A stretch of 64,000 nucleotides of DNA from Erpobdella octoculata (GCA_963978895.1 OZ022246.1:17126549-17190548); one strand, 5' to 3'. Shown: positions 1 through 11,282, counted from the first letter of the stretch. Numbers and translations: made by a program. The notes: generated by a model not told the origin, from the sequence alone.

Positions 1-640
1 ATGGCCATTTACCTGACTTCACCTATCCCACTAAGGCCCGACACCTCAGGATTTTCGTCTTACTTGCATTCAATCTGAGACCTTTTGCTTCCAAGCCAAT
101 TTTCCAAATCCTTAACTTTTCCAACAGAGAATCTTTTGTCTGAGCTTATAGAACAAGATCATCAGCATAGAGCAGTTCCATTGGCAAGACTACCCTAAGC
201 GCCCTTGATAAGGCCTATAAAACCATGATAAACAGCAATTGGCTGAGAACTAAACCCTGATGCACTCCAATCTTAACGCTCCTTAACTTTTTTCCCATTC
301 ACTCTCACCACTGTCACTGCATCATCATACATAGTTCTTATTACTGAAACTAACTACTCATCCACACCTAGACATCTCAGTGCCCACTACACTATCTTAC
401 AGGGTACTCTATGAAATGACTTTTCAAGATCAATAAAGACCATCCACAAATCTTTCTTCTTTGTGAGATATTTCTCCTTCAGCTTTCAAACTATGAAAAT
501 AGTATCAGTAATACCTTTATCCATCATGAAACCAAACTGCATATCATCTATTTTCACAATCTTCCTCACTCTTTTTTTCAATCACCCTCTTTAAAACTTT
601 CATTGCATGTTCTAAAAATTTTATGGCCCTGTATGTGCTA
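1..640 (-). pseudogene. non-LTR retrotransposon reverse transcriptase fragment
   Basis: Read on the minus strand this gives recognisable LINE reverse transcriptase with several stops and frameshifts. In order there is a GFMMDKGITD block, a DLWMVFIDLEKSFHRVP block (the first catalytic Asp region), a VNGK..KIGVHQG block and then LLYADDLVL (catalytic YADD, near 165-185). It is open at the left window edge, and its upstream limit is about 640. The C-terminal segment at 30644-31324 looks like the same broad family. The copy is dead and probably a neutral relic; I cannot decide between RTE-like and CR1-like by eye. Confidence 0.75.
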
Positions 641-692
641 AATGCTAACACAATTATACTAAAAAAAATTATGCATTCAGAGTTTTATGTAC

Positions 693-1663
693 TACAGTGG
701 AACCCCGCTATTACTTGATGATCGGGTTCATAAAATCGGATCACGTTAAAAGTGGGGTCGGGTTAAAGCAGGGTTTTACAATATTTAGCTTTTTTCCGAG
801 AACATATACTTGTAGTGTATACATGTACAAGAATCAAAACTCGGCTTAACATCAGACGAATTTTAACTGCAATGCATTAATAAAGATATATTCAAAATAA
901 TCGATGGCTAATTTGTTTATAGGTTATTACTGTGCATTAAAAGCATGTACTAATTTTTATTGGTAGGATTGGCAATACAGATTGACCTATAATGCCAGAC
1001 TATCATGAAAAGTGTATTAACATGGTATGCTATCGTGCCATCGTGGCTTGCAGTTCATCCATAATGGATGTAATTTCATTGAAAATATTCAATAATTTAT
1101 AGATTGAATATTTAATAATCTACAGATTGAATATTCAATAACTTACAGATTGAATATTCAATAATTTACAGATTGAATATTCAATAATTTACAGATTGAA
1201 TATTCAATAATGTACAGATTGAATATTTAATAATTTACAGATTTAATATTCAAAATTTACAGATTGAATACTCAATAATTTACAGATTGAATATTCAATA
1301 ATTTACAGATTAGATATACAATATTTTACAGATCCTAAAATGTTTGTACAGATTTAAAATATTGAATAATTTTGTAATGCTTCAAATTCTGTAAACTATA
1401 AGGATGAACAAAATATTGAATTTGAGGTCATTGCATGCAGCTATTCTCGGGTCTATATACGATGTCTGTACAAATTTAAACCGTTAAAATTGTATCATAT
1501 ACGACAACTGCAAGAATAATTAACAAGAGTTACAACTAATCTCATGCCCAAAAATTAAATTAATTTCTTGTTTTTTTTACTTTACTCTAATTTGTCTTCT
1601 ATGTGTGAATGGATTGCAAAATTTTGAGAGCCATGTTACGCATTATAGCGGGGTTACACTGTA
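693..1663. mobile_element. TA-flanked MITE (Tc1/mariner/Tigger-like ends)
   Basis: The left end reads TACAGTGGAACCCCGCTATT from 693. The right end at 1640-1663 is its inverse, with a single early mismatch over about 18 bases. Both ends finish at a TA dinucleotide, as expected for a TA target duplication. No transposase is visible inside. The inner part holds GTTAAAG-type motifs and a 23-bp minisatellite. The family assignment rests on end sequence and TA only. Confidence 0.6.
1081..1335. repeat. 23-bp minisatellite
   Basis: About eleven copies of a 23-bp unit (core TTGAATATTCAATAATTTAC), diverging at both ends. The unit contains the perfect palindrome TTGAATATTCAA. It lies inside the TA-flanked MITE and codes for nothing. 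Confidence 0.85.
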
Positions 1664-1900
1664 CAAATAATTGAATGACTCATGTCAGCATGTTTCTGCT
1701 GATCATTTATAATATTTATGAACTAGCTGATGAAGAATAATCATATATTCAAAGAATGATGAATCTGTTCAAAATTGCTTGAATTGTTGCAGAAAAAACA
1801 AGTTTATTAAATGCTTTATGCTGAACATTCCAAAAATTAACTAGGGCTGTGCCGGTATGTGTTCTTTTTGCTGGTACCGGTACTGGTATTTGGGATCATC

Positions 1901-2038
1901 GCAACTGATCCCAGGACAACTGATCCCAGGACTACTGATCCCAGGACAACTGATCCCAGGCCAACTGATCCCGGGACAACTGATCCCACGGACAACTGAT
2001 CCCATGGACAACTGATCCCATAGACAACTGATCCCATA
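1901..2038 (-). repeat. 15-bp repeat array, left arm
   Basis: Nine units of CAACTGATCCCAGGA type. The inner units change to CCCAC and then CCCAT. The array is the mirror of the one at 2691-2828, so the two arms can pair as a long imperfect hairpin. Confidence 0.9.
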
Positions 2039-2113
2039 TCTGCATCCTTTTATATTTCACTGTTTCTGCAATCAATAAACTGATATTAACATACATAATT
2101 TCCGATTTCTGTT

Positions 2114-2262
2114 TGTATGTACGAATGTATGTGTATGTGTATGTATGTATGTATGTATGTATGTATGTATGTATGTATGTATGTATATGTATGTGTGTGT
2201 GTATGTATGTATGTATGTATGTATGTATGTATGTATGTATGTATGTATGTATGTATGTATGA
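2114..2262. repeat. (ATGT)n microsatellite
   Basis: A slightly interrupted ATGT tract lying between the two inverted 15-bp arrays, in the loop of the foldback element. Confidence 0.95.
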
Positions 2263-2690
2263 GTATGTTTCGATGCTGTAGTGATGGTCCTAGTCATGGA
2301 CTCCTAAATAAGCCGATAAGAATTAATGTTGGAGTGTCTTCATTAATTCATTTAATTCATATCTTCGAAAAAAACAACTTCTGAAATGAGCTAAACTCTA
2401 TTATTTTTGGATTGGCACGGTTCCATTTCTCATTATGAACTTCACGCAGAAAGGAGTGAAACGATGAAAAGTTGAAAAGTAATACGAACTTGTCAATTTT
2501 ATTTCGACTGTGTATCGTGCCCTCGGGCGCTCATACTAAATATTATTTCTACGTTTACTAACTGGAGTAGCCAGTATCATTATCACCACCACCGTTGTCG
2601 TATGCAGCCAGCCATCGTAAGCTGGCTACGTAAGCATCATCACAACCACCATTGTCGTCAAAAAATGAGTTAAAAAATGAGTTGCTTATG

Positions 2691-2828
2691 TCTATGGGAT
2701 CAGTTGTCTATGGGATCAGTTGTCCGTGGGATCAGTTGTCCGTGGGATCAGTTGTCCTGGGATCAGTTGTCCTGGGATCAGTTGTACTGGGATCAGTTGT
2801 CCTGGGATCAGTTGTCCTGGGATCAGTA
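2691..2828 (+). repeat. 15-bp repeat array, right arm
   Basis: Nine units of GGGATCAGTTGTCCT type. The order of variants (TATGGG, TATGGG, CGTGGG, CGTGGG, CTGGG) mirrors the left arm, so the two arrays are arms of one palindrome rather than independent satellites. Confidence 0.9.
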
Positions 2829-4295
2829 GGCACTAACCCCTGGTATTTCCAGACCAAAAACCGGTATTACCGGTACTGGTATAATCTCGAAAACCTGAAA
2901 ACGGCTAAAAATAGTGTTTGAAAGTGTGTTAGTGTTACCGTCCGCGGTCGGTCAGCTTGAATGAATGCTTGTTTCTTATTTATTAATTTTTAGACGAAGA
3001 TGGTCCTGTGAAAAAAAAGATTAAAAACATTTGTATGTGAAACTGCGTTTCAGTGTCTGTGTGTGTTAGTGTACAGTACCAGGAATCAGGAAATTCAACA
3101 TTTTAATTAATTAATATAACTGTTTTTAATCTTCATATAATATTTGTCAAAATTTCGATCTGATACGAACATATAAGCCTAGTGTAATTTGTTTGTTTGT
3201 TTAACATTCTGTGGGTCCTGTGATTTTCCCTGGGAAATTTCGTTATGTATTGAGCATTTTGTTTATTTAACATTTTACAGGTTCCTGGAAACCTAGTTTT
3301 GATTTAATAAAAGGAATCAGTTTTTCATTATTAGCACTGAGACCATTGTAAACATTTATCACCATGTTATTCATATACCGGCCGGCATACCGCCATACCG
3401 GTATACCGGCATAGCCCTAAAAATAACTAATCAATTTATGAATTTGTTATGCTCTAAAGCAGTGATTCTCAAACTTAATTGGCCTACTGCCCCATTTTCA
3501 GAAAAAATCAATGCCTCCTGGCATTCTTTAAGATAGCAACCAGAAAATTATATGCATCTATATTTCTACCTATGTTCTAAAATTTAGTAAAGAAAGATGT
3601 TGTAAATAAGACAATACAGCTTGAAATTGTAAAATTATTAATTAAAATCATATTCTTATCCAATGAGATGTGCACTGCTATCAGGTATCTATCTATTTTT
3701 GTCAGTAGTATTCTTAAATCACTATGATTAGCTATTTGCAATAAGTTTTTTTTTCTTTTTTTATTAATAGATTTTTAACAGCACTGAACTCAAATTCTAC
3801 TAAATTTGACAAAGGAAATGCAATTAACAACTTTTTTTTTTATAGACCAAACCTCAGGATAAGCGTTAGGAATTGGCTTTTGCAGCCAGAACTATTGGTA
3901 TCTGTCTTTGAAATTAAAATTTAGTTAATAATTTGTTGTGACCAGTGATATTCAAGTTAACTGTAACACTAACTGAAATCGGAAAATAATAGAAAAATAA
4001 CGGTCAGTTAAGTGTAATAGTAATAGTAACTGAAATACGGCAAATAACTCTAACTGTAATAGTAACTGAATAATAAATTCAGTTAAATAATACAAAAATA
4101 ATTATTAACTGAAAAATATTTTTAAGGTAATTTTTTTCTAAATAAATTAATTATTAGATTTATTTTTTTATCTAAAGATAAAAATCGAGTTCTTTGGTGT
4201 TACCTAACAAATAGTATATATGGTGCTGTTTAGTTATTCGCGGCCTTTTGTTATTTTTGATAGTTGATAGTGCTGTTGCGATCGTTCTGTAGAAA

Positions 4296-6798
4296 ATGTT
4301 CAAGAACAATAGTGGCAGAAAACAAGAAAGTAGTGTATGGAAATATTTCGATTATGAGCTATCAGTTGACAAGTCAAAGTGCAAGATCGAAAACTGCGGT
4401 AGCTTTTTAAAAGGAAAAAATGCAACGAACTTGATGAATCACTTAAAAAGCAAGCACAACGAAATAGCAAATTCTCTGATATTAAAAGAAAAGGACAATG
4501 CCCATCCCGCTCAACTCATTCAACCTACACTGCAGGTAAATGTTTTAAATATTTTTTTAATTAAACTCCTCCGAAACGGCTGAACCGATTTTTATGAAAT
4601 TTGTGTACATTTGGTAGGTCTGAGGATAGGGGGTAGGTTATTTAGTTTTTTTTTCAGTGAGGAGTTCAATCACAAACACTACGACACGAGATTTATATAT
4701 ATATATATATATATAGCTAGTATATACATAGTAATACTTAATATTGGATATCAAAATCGGTTATCTAAATATTTCTGACTTCGATTAATCAGAATTTTGC
4801 ACTATTCCGTGAAATCAGATTTCCGATTCAAAATCCGTTAAGTCGAAGATTCAAATAAATAATCTGACAAATGTATAGAATGACTTTTTTATCAATACCT
4901 TTTTACAGTTCTTAGTGCCGCCCAGTTCGCAACCGAGCTTGCCAAGTTTTATCCAAGGAGAGAACAAAAAAAAGCAAAAATGGGATAAAGATGCACCCCA
5001 GACCAAACTGCGAGATGAACTTTGGACAAAAATATTTATAAGCACTGGTCTGCCAACTACATTTTTAAATAACACGGATGTTCAAGAATACCATACAGTT
5101 ACTGATCCGAAATATTCATTGCCAAGTGTGTGTTTAAATGTATTTTTTAATTTAAATTAATTTTTATAAATTAGATAAAAATTCTTGTGCAGGTTCATCT
5201 GGAATGATAAAACTCCTAAATGCAGCACACCGTGGCATGAGTTTTAGTATCCAGGAAGATCTTAATCTTGCCCGATATATTGTCATAAGCATGGACTGCT
5301 GGTCTAAAAAAAGCCTGACAGCATCATATCTGGCTGTGTCAGCTTCATTTTACAGTCCATCCCAAAATCAACCAGTGCATGTTGTTTTGAATTTACATCA
5401 GATTGCTCATCCACATACAGGGGATATGTTGGCTGATAAACTTCTTACTACTCTAACAGCTTGGAACATCAGCAGGTCAAAAGTCTTGTTTGTTGTTACA
5501 GATAATGGATCAAACATGATCAAAGCTGTAAAAGTAGCTAACATAGAAAAGGAAAATTTCAATGAGCCAGATAGTGATTATTCAGATGATGAAGCACTTG
5601 ATTCAGTGACAGAAGACAGTGTTATGGAAGACTCATCCCTAGAAGAAATTGTTCAACTGCATAGACTACCGTGTGTTGCACACACTTTACAACTGGTTGT
5701 CAAGGAACTTGAAAAGAATAACACTTATCGAACCTTGTTTTGTAAAGTAAAAGGATTGGTGAAATTTATCAAAATCTCATCAGTGGCACAAGAAAAATTA
5801 ATAAATTTGTGTGGAAAAGTTGTTGTAAAGAATTGTATAACAAGGTGGAACTCAATACTGTTTGTTGTTGATAGATTGTTGACGATTCGGGCTCCCTTAG
5901 AGCAAATCTTAAAAGAATTGAGACACGATTCTCTAACTAACACAGAATGGGAATCTGTTGCAGATTTACATAAACTCTTACAGCCTTTTGCAGAGATGAC
6001 AGATAATCTGCAAACTGACACACTTTCTCTGTCATCACTCATTCCTGCTGTAGCTGAGTTAACTCTTCACCTCCAAGATACAACATTACCAAAATTGCAG
6101 GCTCAGATGTTGCTTCAGTCTCTGCGAAAAAGGTTTGCTAAATTTTTAGACGCTTCATCGCCAGAATTTGATGCCTTACCTGCAGCTGCTTGCTTACTGG
6201 ATCCAAGTGTTTCAGCATGCCTTATGCGTGATGATATGTTGAAGCTTGTTGATGCTGCAAAAACATATATCAAAGAAAAGGTAAAGTATGGTTTATGATT
6301 AAAATGTAGATTAAAGTAAAAATTCTAGATGGCCTTGGGATTTGTCTTATAGTTTATTCATTTATTTAACAGGTGTTAAATTCTACATTTATGCCAGCAA
6401 GTGTTGCATCTTCATCTTCTGATGAATTGTACCAACCTCCGTTAAAAAGATTTAAGAGGCTTGCCCAAGAAATGCAAGCTTCCAGTTCTCCGAGCAAGCA
6501 ATCTAGGCACGGAAGTTCTGTTGAAGAAGAACTTAATGCCTATCTTGGTGCTTCAAAAAGATTAGCTGCTAATGAAACTGGATTAAGTTTCTGGACAGCC
6601 TCAGAGGCAGTGTATCCTCTAATAGCGGCCTTCGCTAAAGACCTTATCTCTGCACCTGCTTCAGAAGCATATGTGGAGCGCATCTTCTCGGTTTGCAGTG
6701 ATATGACTGCAGGAAAAAGAAACAGGCTCTCCAAAAATCTAGAAACTCGTGTTTTTTTGAAAATGAACTCGAAGTTTTACCATTTTGTAAATAAATAA
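4296..6798 (+). CDS. hAT transposase, four exons (copy A)
   Basis: Predicted exons are 4296-4535, 4909-5125, 5193-6280 and 6373-6798. All junctions are GT/AG and in phase, giving about 656 residues. Exon 1 is a BED-type zinc finger: VWKYF, then CKIENC and NHLKSKH supply the Cys/His ligands. Exon 3 holds the RNase H-like core, with SMDCWS (first Asp), VVTDNGSNM (second Asp), LPCVAHTLQLVV and TRWNS blocks and an acidic insert of the kind seen in hAT enzymes. Exon 4 holds the C-terminal dimerisation region with APASEAYVERIFS. It would cut and paste elements bearing the flanking CAGTGATATT ends. The start is the first Met before the finger. Exon calls are by eye, but frame agreement is strong. 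Confidence 0.9.
4536..4908 (+). other. transposase intron 1 with a Helitron-like motif block
   Basis: The intron holds AAACGGCTGAACCGATTT followed by TATGAAATTTGTG and, 100 bases on, CACTACGACACGAG and a TA tract. Similar blocks are common at invertebrate Helitron-type ends, and a related one lies at 15265-15350. Both hAT copies carry it, so it was acquired before they separated. Confidence 0.5.
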
Positions 6799-7435
6799 AA
6801 AAATCTAGATTTTTTTTTGGCTGTGTATAAAATCTACAGTTAACTGTAACTTTAACTTAAAAATAAATAAGTGTAATAGTAACTGAAAAATGTTTGTGGA
6901 AAAATAACTTTAACTGAAACTGAAAAATGTTGTAACTTTAACTGTAACTGTAACTGAAAAGTTGTAACTGAAATATCACTGGTTGTGACTGATGAAAGCA
7001 TCAGTTCATCTTGTAATTTTTAAAATTCTTTGTTTGCATTTGAAAAAACGTCGAAAACCCATTTGGGTATGTTTATTTTAAAAATAACTTAAAATAGCTG
7101 TATGAAGAGCATCCAAGCGCTGACAATAGGGAAGCAAGTCTTCATCATTTTTTTCTAATTTTGAGAAATTTAAAAACTGGCTGATTTCCCTTAATCTAAC
7201 ATTTATATATAAAAAGGGTTTGCCACAAAGACAGCATTTGCTTTTAATGATTTCAGCTCATCACTTTAATGTTGTGTCAGTTTTTGGTTCAATCTAGCCG
7301 GTTGGTAAAGCATCATCTTTGTTTTTTAGGAACTCTAAAACCAATCCAAACAAGTACTTTTTGATAGCTAACAAAGTTCTGTTAAAGCAGCAATAGGTTC
7401 TTTATTGTTTTCAACACAAAGTTCTCTAAACTTGG

Positions 7436-7560
7436 AGAAGTGTTGGTCTAGTGGCTTAGACACTGGTTTGGATATGCGGAGTACCCTGGTTCGATTCCTG
7501 GTTGGGGCTCATAGTTTTCTTGAGCAATAAACTAACTCACATGTGCTCAAATCAACTCAG
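7436..7560 (+). mobile_element. tRNA-derived SINE copy 1 (partial)
   Basis: A tRNA-like head with A box TGGTCTAGTGGCTTAGA and B box GGTTCGATTCC. It is followed by the same AACTAACTCACATGTGCTC body as the copy at 7836, and the 3' part has diverged. Direct similarity between the two copies supports a SINE rather than a tRNA gene. Confidence 0.75.
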
Positions 7561-7835
7561 GGTCTCATCCTTTAGTGGTCAATAAATGAGTACCATCTTC
7601 AGTTGGAGGTTAAAGTCTTTTGTGTGCTTGTGGAGCTGGTGAGCAATATGTGGGACAGCCATCAACAATGCATAGCTGCTAGCATTATAAAAGTGGCCAC
7701 TGCTATGTTCCTTCATGTATGTGGCACTCAAAAATGAATGTACTTCATTGACTGACAGATTGGTTAAAGTTATTTAAGTCATCCGCCATTCAGTGAATTG
7801 CTCCTGATTGCTTTTATGACATTAACATGTCATTG

Positions 7836-8098
7836 TGGGACGTGTTTGTCTAGTGGTATAGATACCGGCTTTGAGAGTCGTAGGACCCGGGTTCGATTCC
7901 CGGTCCAGGCACGTAATTCCCTTGAGCAAGAAACTAACTCACATGTGCTCACGTCAACTCAGCGTTATCTAGGGTTAACTCATGTCTATGTAAATAGCGT
8001 GTTCTTCGAAGTTTCCGATTCCAAAGGAACCTTCGTAAGCGCCTCTGACTTTATCTGGCGCTATATAAATAAATTCATTTCATTTTTCATTTCATTAA
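7836..8098 (+). mobile_element. tRNA-derived SINE copy 2
   Basis: The A box is TTGTCTAGTGGTATAGA and the B box GGGTTCGATTCCC. The body is followed by a 3' end with TCTGGCGCTATATAAATA and a TTCATTTCATTTTT tail. No acceptor stem pairs around the head, so this is not a functional tRNA gene. Confidence 0.8.
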
Positions 8099-8290
8099 AA
8101 GCCTTAACATGTCACATCATTTTTACAATATGATTCACAACAGATGAAATATGTACAAAGGATTTTCTAAATCTTCTTCTCTTCTTTTTTAAGTTTATCA
8201 CTGCTTTTTATTCAACATTCACCCAAGTTTACTCAAGACTACTATCGCCCCCCCCCCTGGATCGTTTCAGCACCTTTTAGAGAATCGCTG

Positions 8291-9174
8291 TCAGAGATAA
8301 ATACAAAATTAAATTTCATGATTATGTGTGCTATGCTTGAACAGATAACCTGTTGGTTGTAATTTAGGCTTTTTAAGATGTTTAATGGTATCAAATTTGA
8401 TTGTCTTATGCTCTCTTATCAACCACTTTTCTCATCATACGGTTTTTGAAATAATTTTTTCCTGAACGTTTGGGTTTGGAAAGAATTTTCTTCCTAACGT
8501 TTTGTTTTAATCGGTTTCGGAAAAAAATTTGTTCCAAACCTTCAAAAACTGATTTCGAAAGTTCGTGGATATTTAGAAATTTTTCGAAATAGCCGCGAAA
8601 ATTATTCGGTTTTTGCGGAAATGTTACGATTGCAAAAATGTTGACTAAAACTAACGGAATCTCTCGCTTTAAAATAAAAATAACACTTGAACAATGAAAA
8701 CTAACGAAATCTCAAACATTAAAGTAAAAATAATACTTAAACATTTGGCCAATTTTATTTACCTTTTTTTTAAAAATTAGGACTTGTTTTTCAGAACATA
8801 GATAAAACAATTTTTTTAATTTAAGAAATAAAATTAAAATTTATTTTGTTTAAAATTTTTTTTAATTTAATAAAATGCACTGTCATAAGTAGCAAGTTTT
8901 TACATTCTAAGTTTCAACTTAGTTGTATGACCAAAAGTTTGTTAATTTTCACTTACAAAAGTCTGTCATTCATTTAATTTTTTGTCAGAATTCCGAAAAA
9001 AAACGACATTTCCGAAAGTTTGGTTTTATTCAGTTTCGAAAATAATTTTGTTCCAAATTCTTGAAATCCAATCTTTCAGGGGCATTCAGAAAGGAACAGA
9101 AGAAACTTCCATGCTTAATAATGAATATTTTCACCTTTACAACAGTTAGGATATATACACCTTTTTTTTTTCAG
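8291..9174. other. intron sequence, no gene recognised
   Basis: AT-rich sequence with two diverged stretches of TTTCGGAAAA-type motifs (8450-8640 and 8985-9065) that may be MITE relics. No N-terminal SH3 exon of the adaptor gene is visible here. It ends in a strong polypyrimidine tract and CAG at 9172-9174, the acceptor for the next exon. Confidence 0.6.
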
Positions 9175-9318
9175 TTGGTTCATTGGTGGACTCACCAGAG
9201 GAGATGCAGAGGAAGTCTTGTTAGAAAAAAATTCCCAGGGTATTTACACTCAAAAGGATGGTGCATTTCTCGTGAGACCCAGTGAAGCTGTGAAAGGAGA
9301 CTTCTCTATTTCTGTCAA
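9175..9318 (+). CDS. GRB2: GRB2-like adaptor, exon for first half of SH2
   Basis: The acceptor is a T-run plus CAG at 9174. One base completes the previous codon, then the exon reads WFIGGLTRGDAEEVLL, KDGAFLVRPSEAVKGDFSIS and V, ending in AA before a GT donor at 9319. FLVR contains the invariant phosphotyrosine-binding Arg. GRB2 family proteins link activated receptor tyrosine kinases to SOS and Ras at the plasma membrane. A short insertion before KDGAFLVR makes this domain slightly longer than the vertebrate one. The codon is completed by the first base at 21166. Upstream SH3 exon(s) lie outside the window. Confidence 0.9.
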
Positions 9319-9344
9319 GTCAGCTTATAAATAATTTGATCATC

Positions 9345-9640
9345 ATTATCACTATTTATTTTACAAACGTTATTTTTCTATGCTATGCTAGGGCTGGACA
9401 TTTTCTCCATATTAAGTCTTTCCTCAAGTCATGGCTCAGAGAACTGTTCACATCCACATCTCCAACAACCATATTGTTCTTCACGCAGTTGGCCACCACT
9501 ACATCTTGTTTTTTACGCATTAGCTGCTTAGTTACCCTGAACACATTTTCTTTCCTGTCTTCTCTATCCAAATCTTCACAAACGTCTTTTGTTTGGCAAT
9601 AACTCTGTCATTGTTAACAAGAACTTCATGTTTTAGGGCA
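9345..9640 (-). pseudogene. LINE fragment (RTE/CR1-like) with 3' end
   Basis: On the minus strand FRVTKQLMRKKQDVV and ANCVKNNMVVGDVDVN match the connector region before a LINE reverse transcriptase. It is followed abruptly by the last residues of the ORF and a 3' end, TGCTAGGGCTGGACATTTTC on the plus strand. A very similar 3' end with an (ATC)n tail occurs at 30644, so this copy carries an internal deletion. Confidence 0.65.
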
Positions 9641-9734
9641 AGTCACATTGAAAATACTCTCCGAGAAAAGACCAACTTCAGTCGACACATCTGGTGTATC
9701 GATTTAAATGTCTTTTTCTAGATTGTAAGGTGGA

Positions 9735-10762
9735 TTATTATTATTATTTGACAATTTATATAGCACGTTTAGTATAAATGCTTCAAGGGTGCTTTACAGA
9801 ACAATTGATAGATAATAGAAATGAATAATAATTTGTCGAGGAATGAACAAATTAGTTGTTCTGTAAGACCTCAGCCGCCATCGAATTGAGTCTTTGTTGA
9901 GTTTCCTGATGTGCTATTGAGATACGGTGGAGTAAGATTGTGTAGAAACTTGTACACCAGCAAATAGAGTTTCTAATAGATGCGCTTAAAGCGTGAAGTT
10001 TATCATGAAGAATCAGAGTGAAGTGGTCAAACTTGCAAACTCTTGTGACGATCAAGTTGATACTTTGGCAGTCCAACAAATGCTACATTACAGTAGTCAA
10101 TGCGTGACATTACAAAACACTGAACTAATTGTTGTAATGTTTCATACGGTATAGACTGACTTCAGCTGTCTCGGTGCTAAAACAGACTCTTACGACAGAG
10201 GTTATGAATGCTCCCGAAAGATTGAAATTTCATTGTCGATAAAAAGTCCCAGATTATGGACAACGAGATCCGGCATCCGCACTAATAGCAAAAGGAGCAC
10301 ATTCAATCCGGCCCTGTCTGTGAGATGAAGCGCACCATAAAAACTCTGTTCTAGATGAGTTGATTTGCAGTCTGTTAGACCTCATCCAACTTTTGATTTT
10401 ACGAATACAGGAGGTAGATGTGCCGCACAATCGACGAATCTTCAAGGGGGCCGGATGGCAGAAACCGTATAACTGGGTGTATTAAGCATATGAATAATTG
10501 AGTAGACCACAGGAGTCTCTGAGTGCATAGATATTTGCTGTGTACAGAAGAAAGAGGATTGGTCCAAGGACACTCCTTGGGGTATGCCACAGGCACACAT
10601 GGTAGTGGCCGAGATAACACCATCATGACGAACACAGTGCTACCTTCCGGTCAGATAAGATGTCAGCCACTCCAACACAACCGATGACAATCCGAAGGAT
10701 ATGGCTAGACGTCGATGAAGAATCTGGTGGTCAAAAGTGGCAGACATTCCCTTAGGATCCTG
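9735..10762 (-). pseudogene. CR1/jockey-like LINE reverse transcriptase, C-terminal part
   Basis: Frameshifted minus-strand coding sequence. It holds a GIPQGVSL block (reverse transcriptase motif), SWMRSNRLQINSSRTEFLW and CASSHRQGRIECAPF blocks and a decayed C-terminus, then a 3' end with TAATAATAATAATCC. These are typical of CR1/jockey-type enzymes. Multiple stops show it is inactive. It abuts a Penelope fragment at about 10763. Confidence 0.7.
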
Positions 10763-10763
10763 T

Positions 10764-10890
10764 ACAAAACGACAATACTTCAATACTATGTAAAGAGAAT
10801 AATTTAACACGTTTGAGGATCAGAGAAGCTCTGTTTATCAAGGCATGGACTCCTTCCATTAATAAGCAATTTGATACTTTCCCAACAATA
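10764..10890 (+). pseudogene. Penelope GIY-YIG tail fragment
   Basis: The plus-strand reading DNTSILCKENNLTRLRIREA and then FIKAWTPSINKQFDTF aligns with the C-terminal part of the GIY-YIG domains at 46053-47020 and 23247-23522. It is only about 40 residues long and runs into a (TA)n tract, so it is a fragment of a sixth or seventh Penelope copy. Confidence 0.65.
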
Positions 10891-10943
10891 TATATTTATA
10901 TATATATTATAAGGAAACAGCGTTGATATGTTTTTAAAAGCCA

Positions 10944-11100
10944 CATATATCAGAAACTTGGATGGCTTACAATCCACCACAAAATATATCAGAAACTTGG
11001 ATGGCTTACAATCCACCACAAAATATATCAGAAACTTGGATGGCTTACAATCCACCACAAAATATATCAGAAACTTGGATGGCTTACAATCCACCACGAA
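10944..11100. repeat. 39-bp tandem repeat
   Basis: Four almost perfect copies of a 39-bp unit (contains TCAGAAACTTGGATGGC). The unit is a multiple of three, so it is open as a 13-residue repeat on both strands; I see no gene signal behind that. Confidence 0.9.
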
Positions 11101-11104
11101 ATAA

Positions 11105-11215
11105 CTCAAATATAAATGTCTCAACATCAGACTCGAACCCACGACTGTCAGATCGGCAACACCGCCCCGCACCATGCCAACTACCTTACCATCTGTGCCA
11201 CCGCCAAAAAACAGT
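11105..11215 (-). mobile_element. tRNA-derived SINE head
   Basis: On the minus strand there is an A-box-like GGCACAGATGGTAAGG and a B box GGGTTCGAGTCTG with the right spacing. No acceptor stem is visible, so a SINE head is more likely than a tRNA gene. Confidence 0.5.
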
Positions 11216-11282
11216 GGTTGGTAAGCACTTTTGTTGGGGTATGTTGAACACAACACTCGACTATGAACAGAGATGTAGTACT

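Larger units (their letters stand above)
1842..3419. mobile_element. non-autonomous hAT-like foldback element
   Basis: Terminal inverted repeats TAGGGCTGTGCCGGTAT (left) and its inverse at 3403-3419 match in 16 of 17 bases. Flanking 8-bp sequences AAATTAAC (1834-1841) and AAAATAAC (3420-3427) differ at one base, as an aged hAT target duplication would. Inside are two inverted arrays of a 15-bp repeat, an ATGT microsatellite and GGTACCGGTACTGG motifs near both ends. No transposase is visible. Confidence 0.7.
3943..6981 (+). mobile_element. hAT transposon copy A, full length
   Basis: A 3039-bp element with CAGTGATATTCAAGTT and inverse AACTGAAATATCACTG ends, flanked by a perfect 8-bp duplication GTTGTGAC (3935-3942 and 6982-6989). 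Both subterminal regions are rich in AACTGTAACT-type motifs. It holds a four-exon transposase gene with no visible disabling change. A near-identical inverted copy sits at 12094-15130, so insertion was recent. Copy A landed inside an older hAT-like remnant. Confidence 0.95.
3460..8290. mobile_element. degraded hAT-like remnant hosting hAT copy A and two SINEs
   Basis: CAGTGATTCTCAAAC at 3460 resembles a Charlie-type hAT end, and TTTTAGAGAATCGCTG at 8275-8290 is a poor inverse of it. The flanking 8-mers do not match, so the pairing is a guess. Sequence between 6990 and 7430 may hold decayed coding on the minus strand, but I could not assign it. Confidence 0.3.

Noticed and set aside
1081..1335. 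Regular AT-rich repeats resembling a CRISPR array
   Set aside because: Units are contiguous with no unique spacers, and the sequence is eukaryotic; a minisatellite.
2145..2384. Open frames made of MYVC, THTY or IYIY repeats over microsatellites (also 29213-29742, 31447-31993)
   Set aside because: These are microsatellite artefacts; no stop occurs because the repeat unit contains none. No coding signal.
8291..9174. Search for the N-terminal SH3 exon of the GRB2-like gene upstream of 9175
   Set aside because: No ALYDF, DELSF or NWYKAEL-type coding found in any frame from 1 to 9174; it is assumed to lie outside the window.
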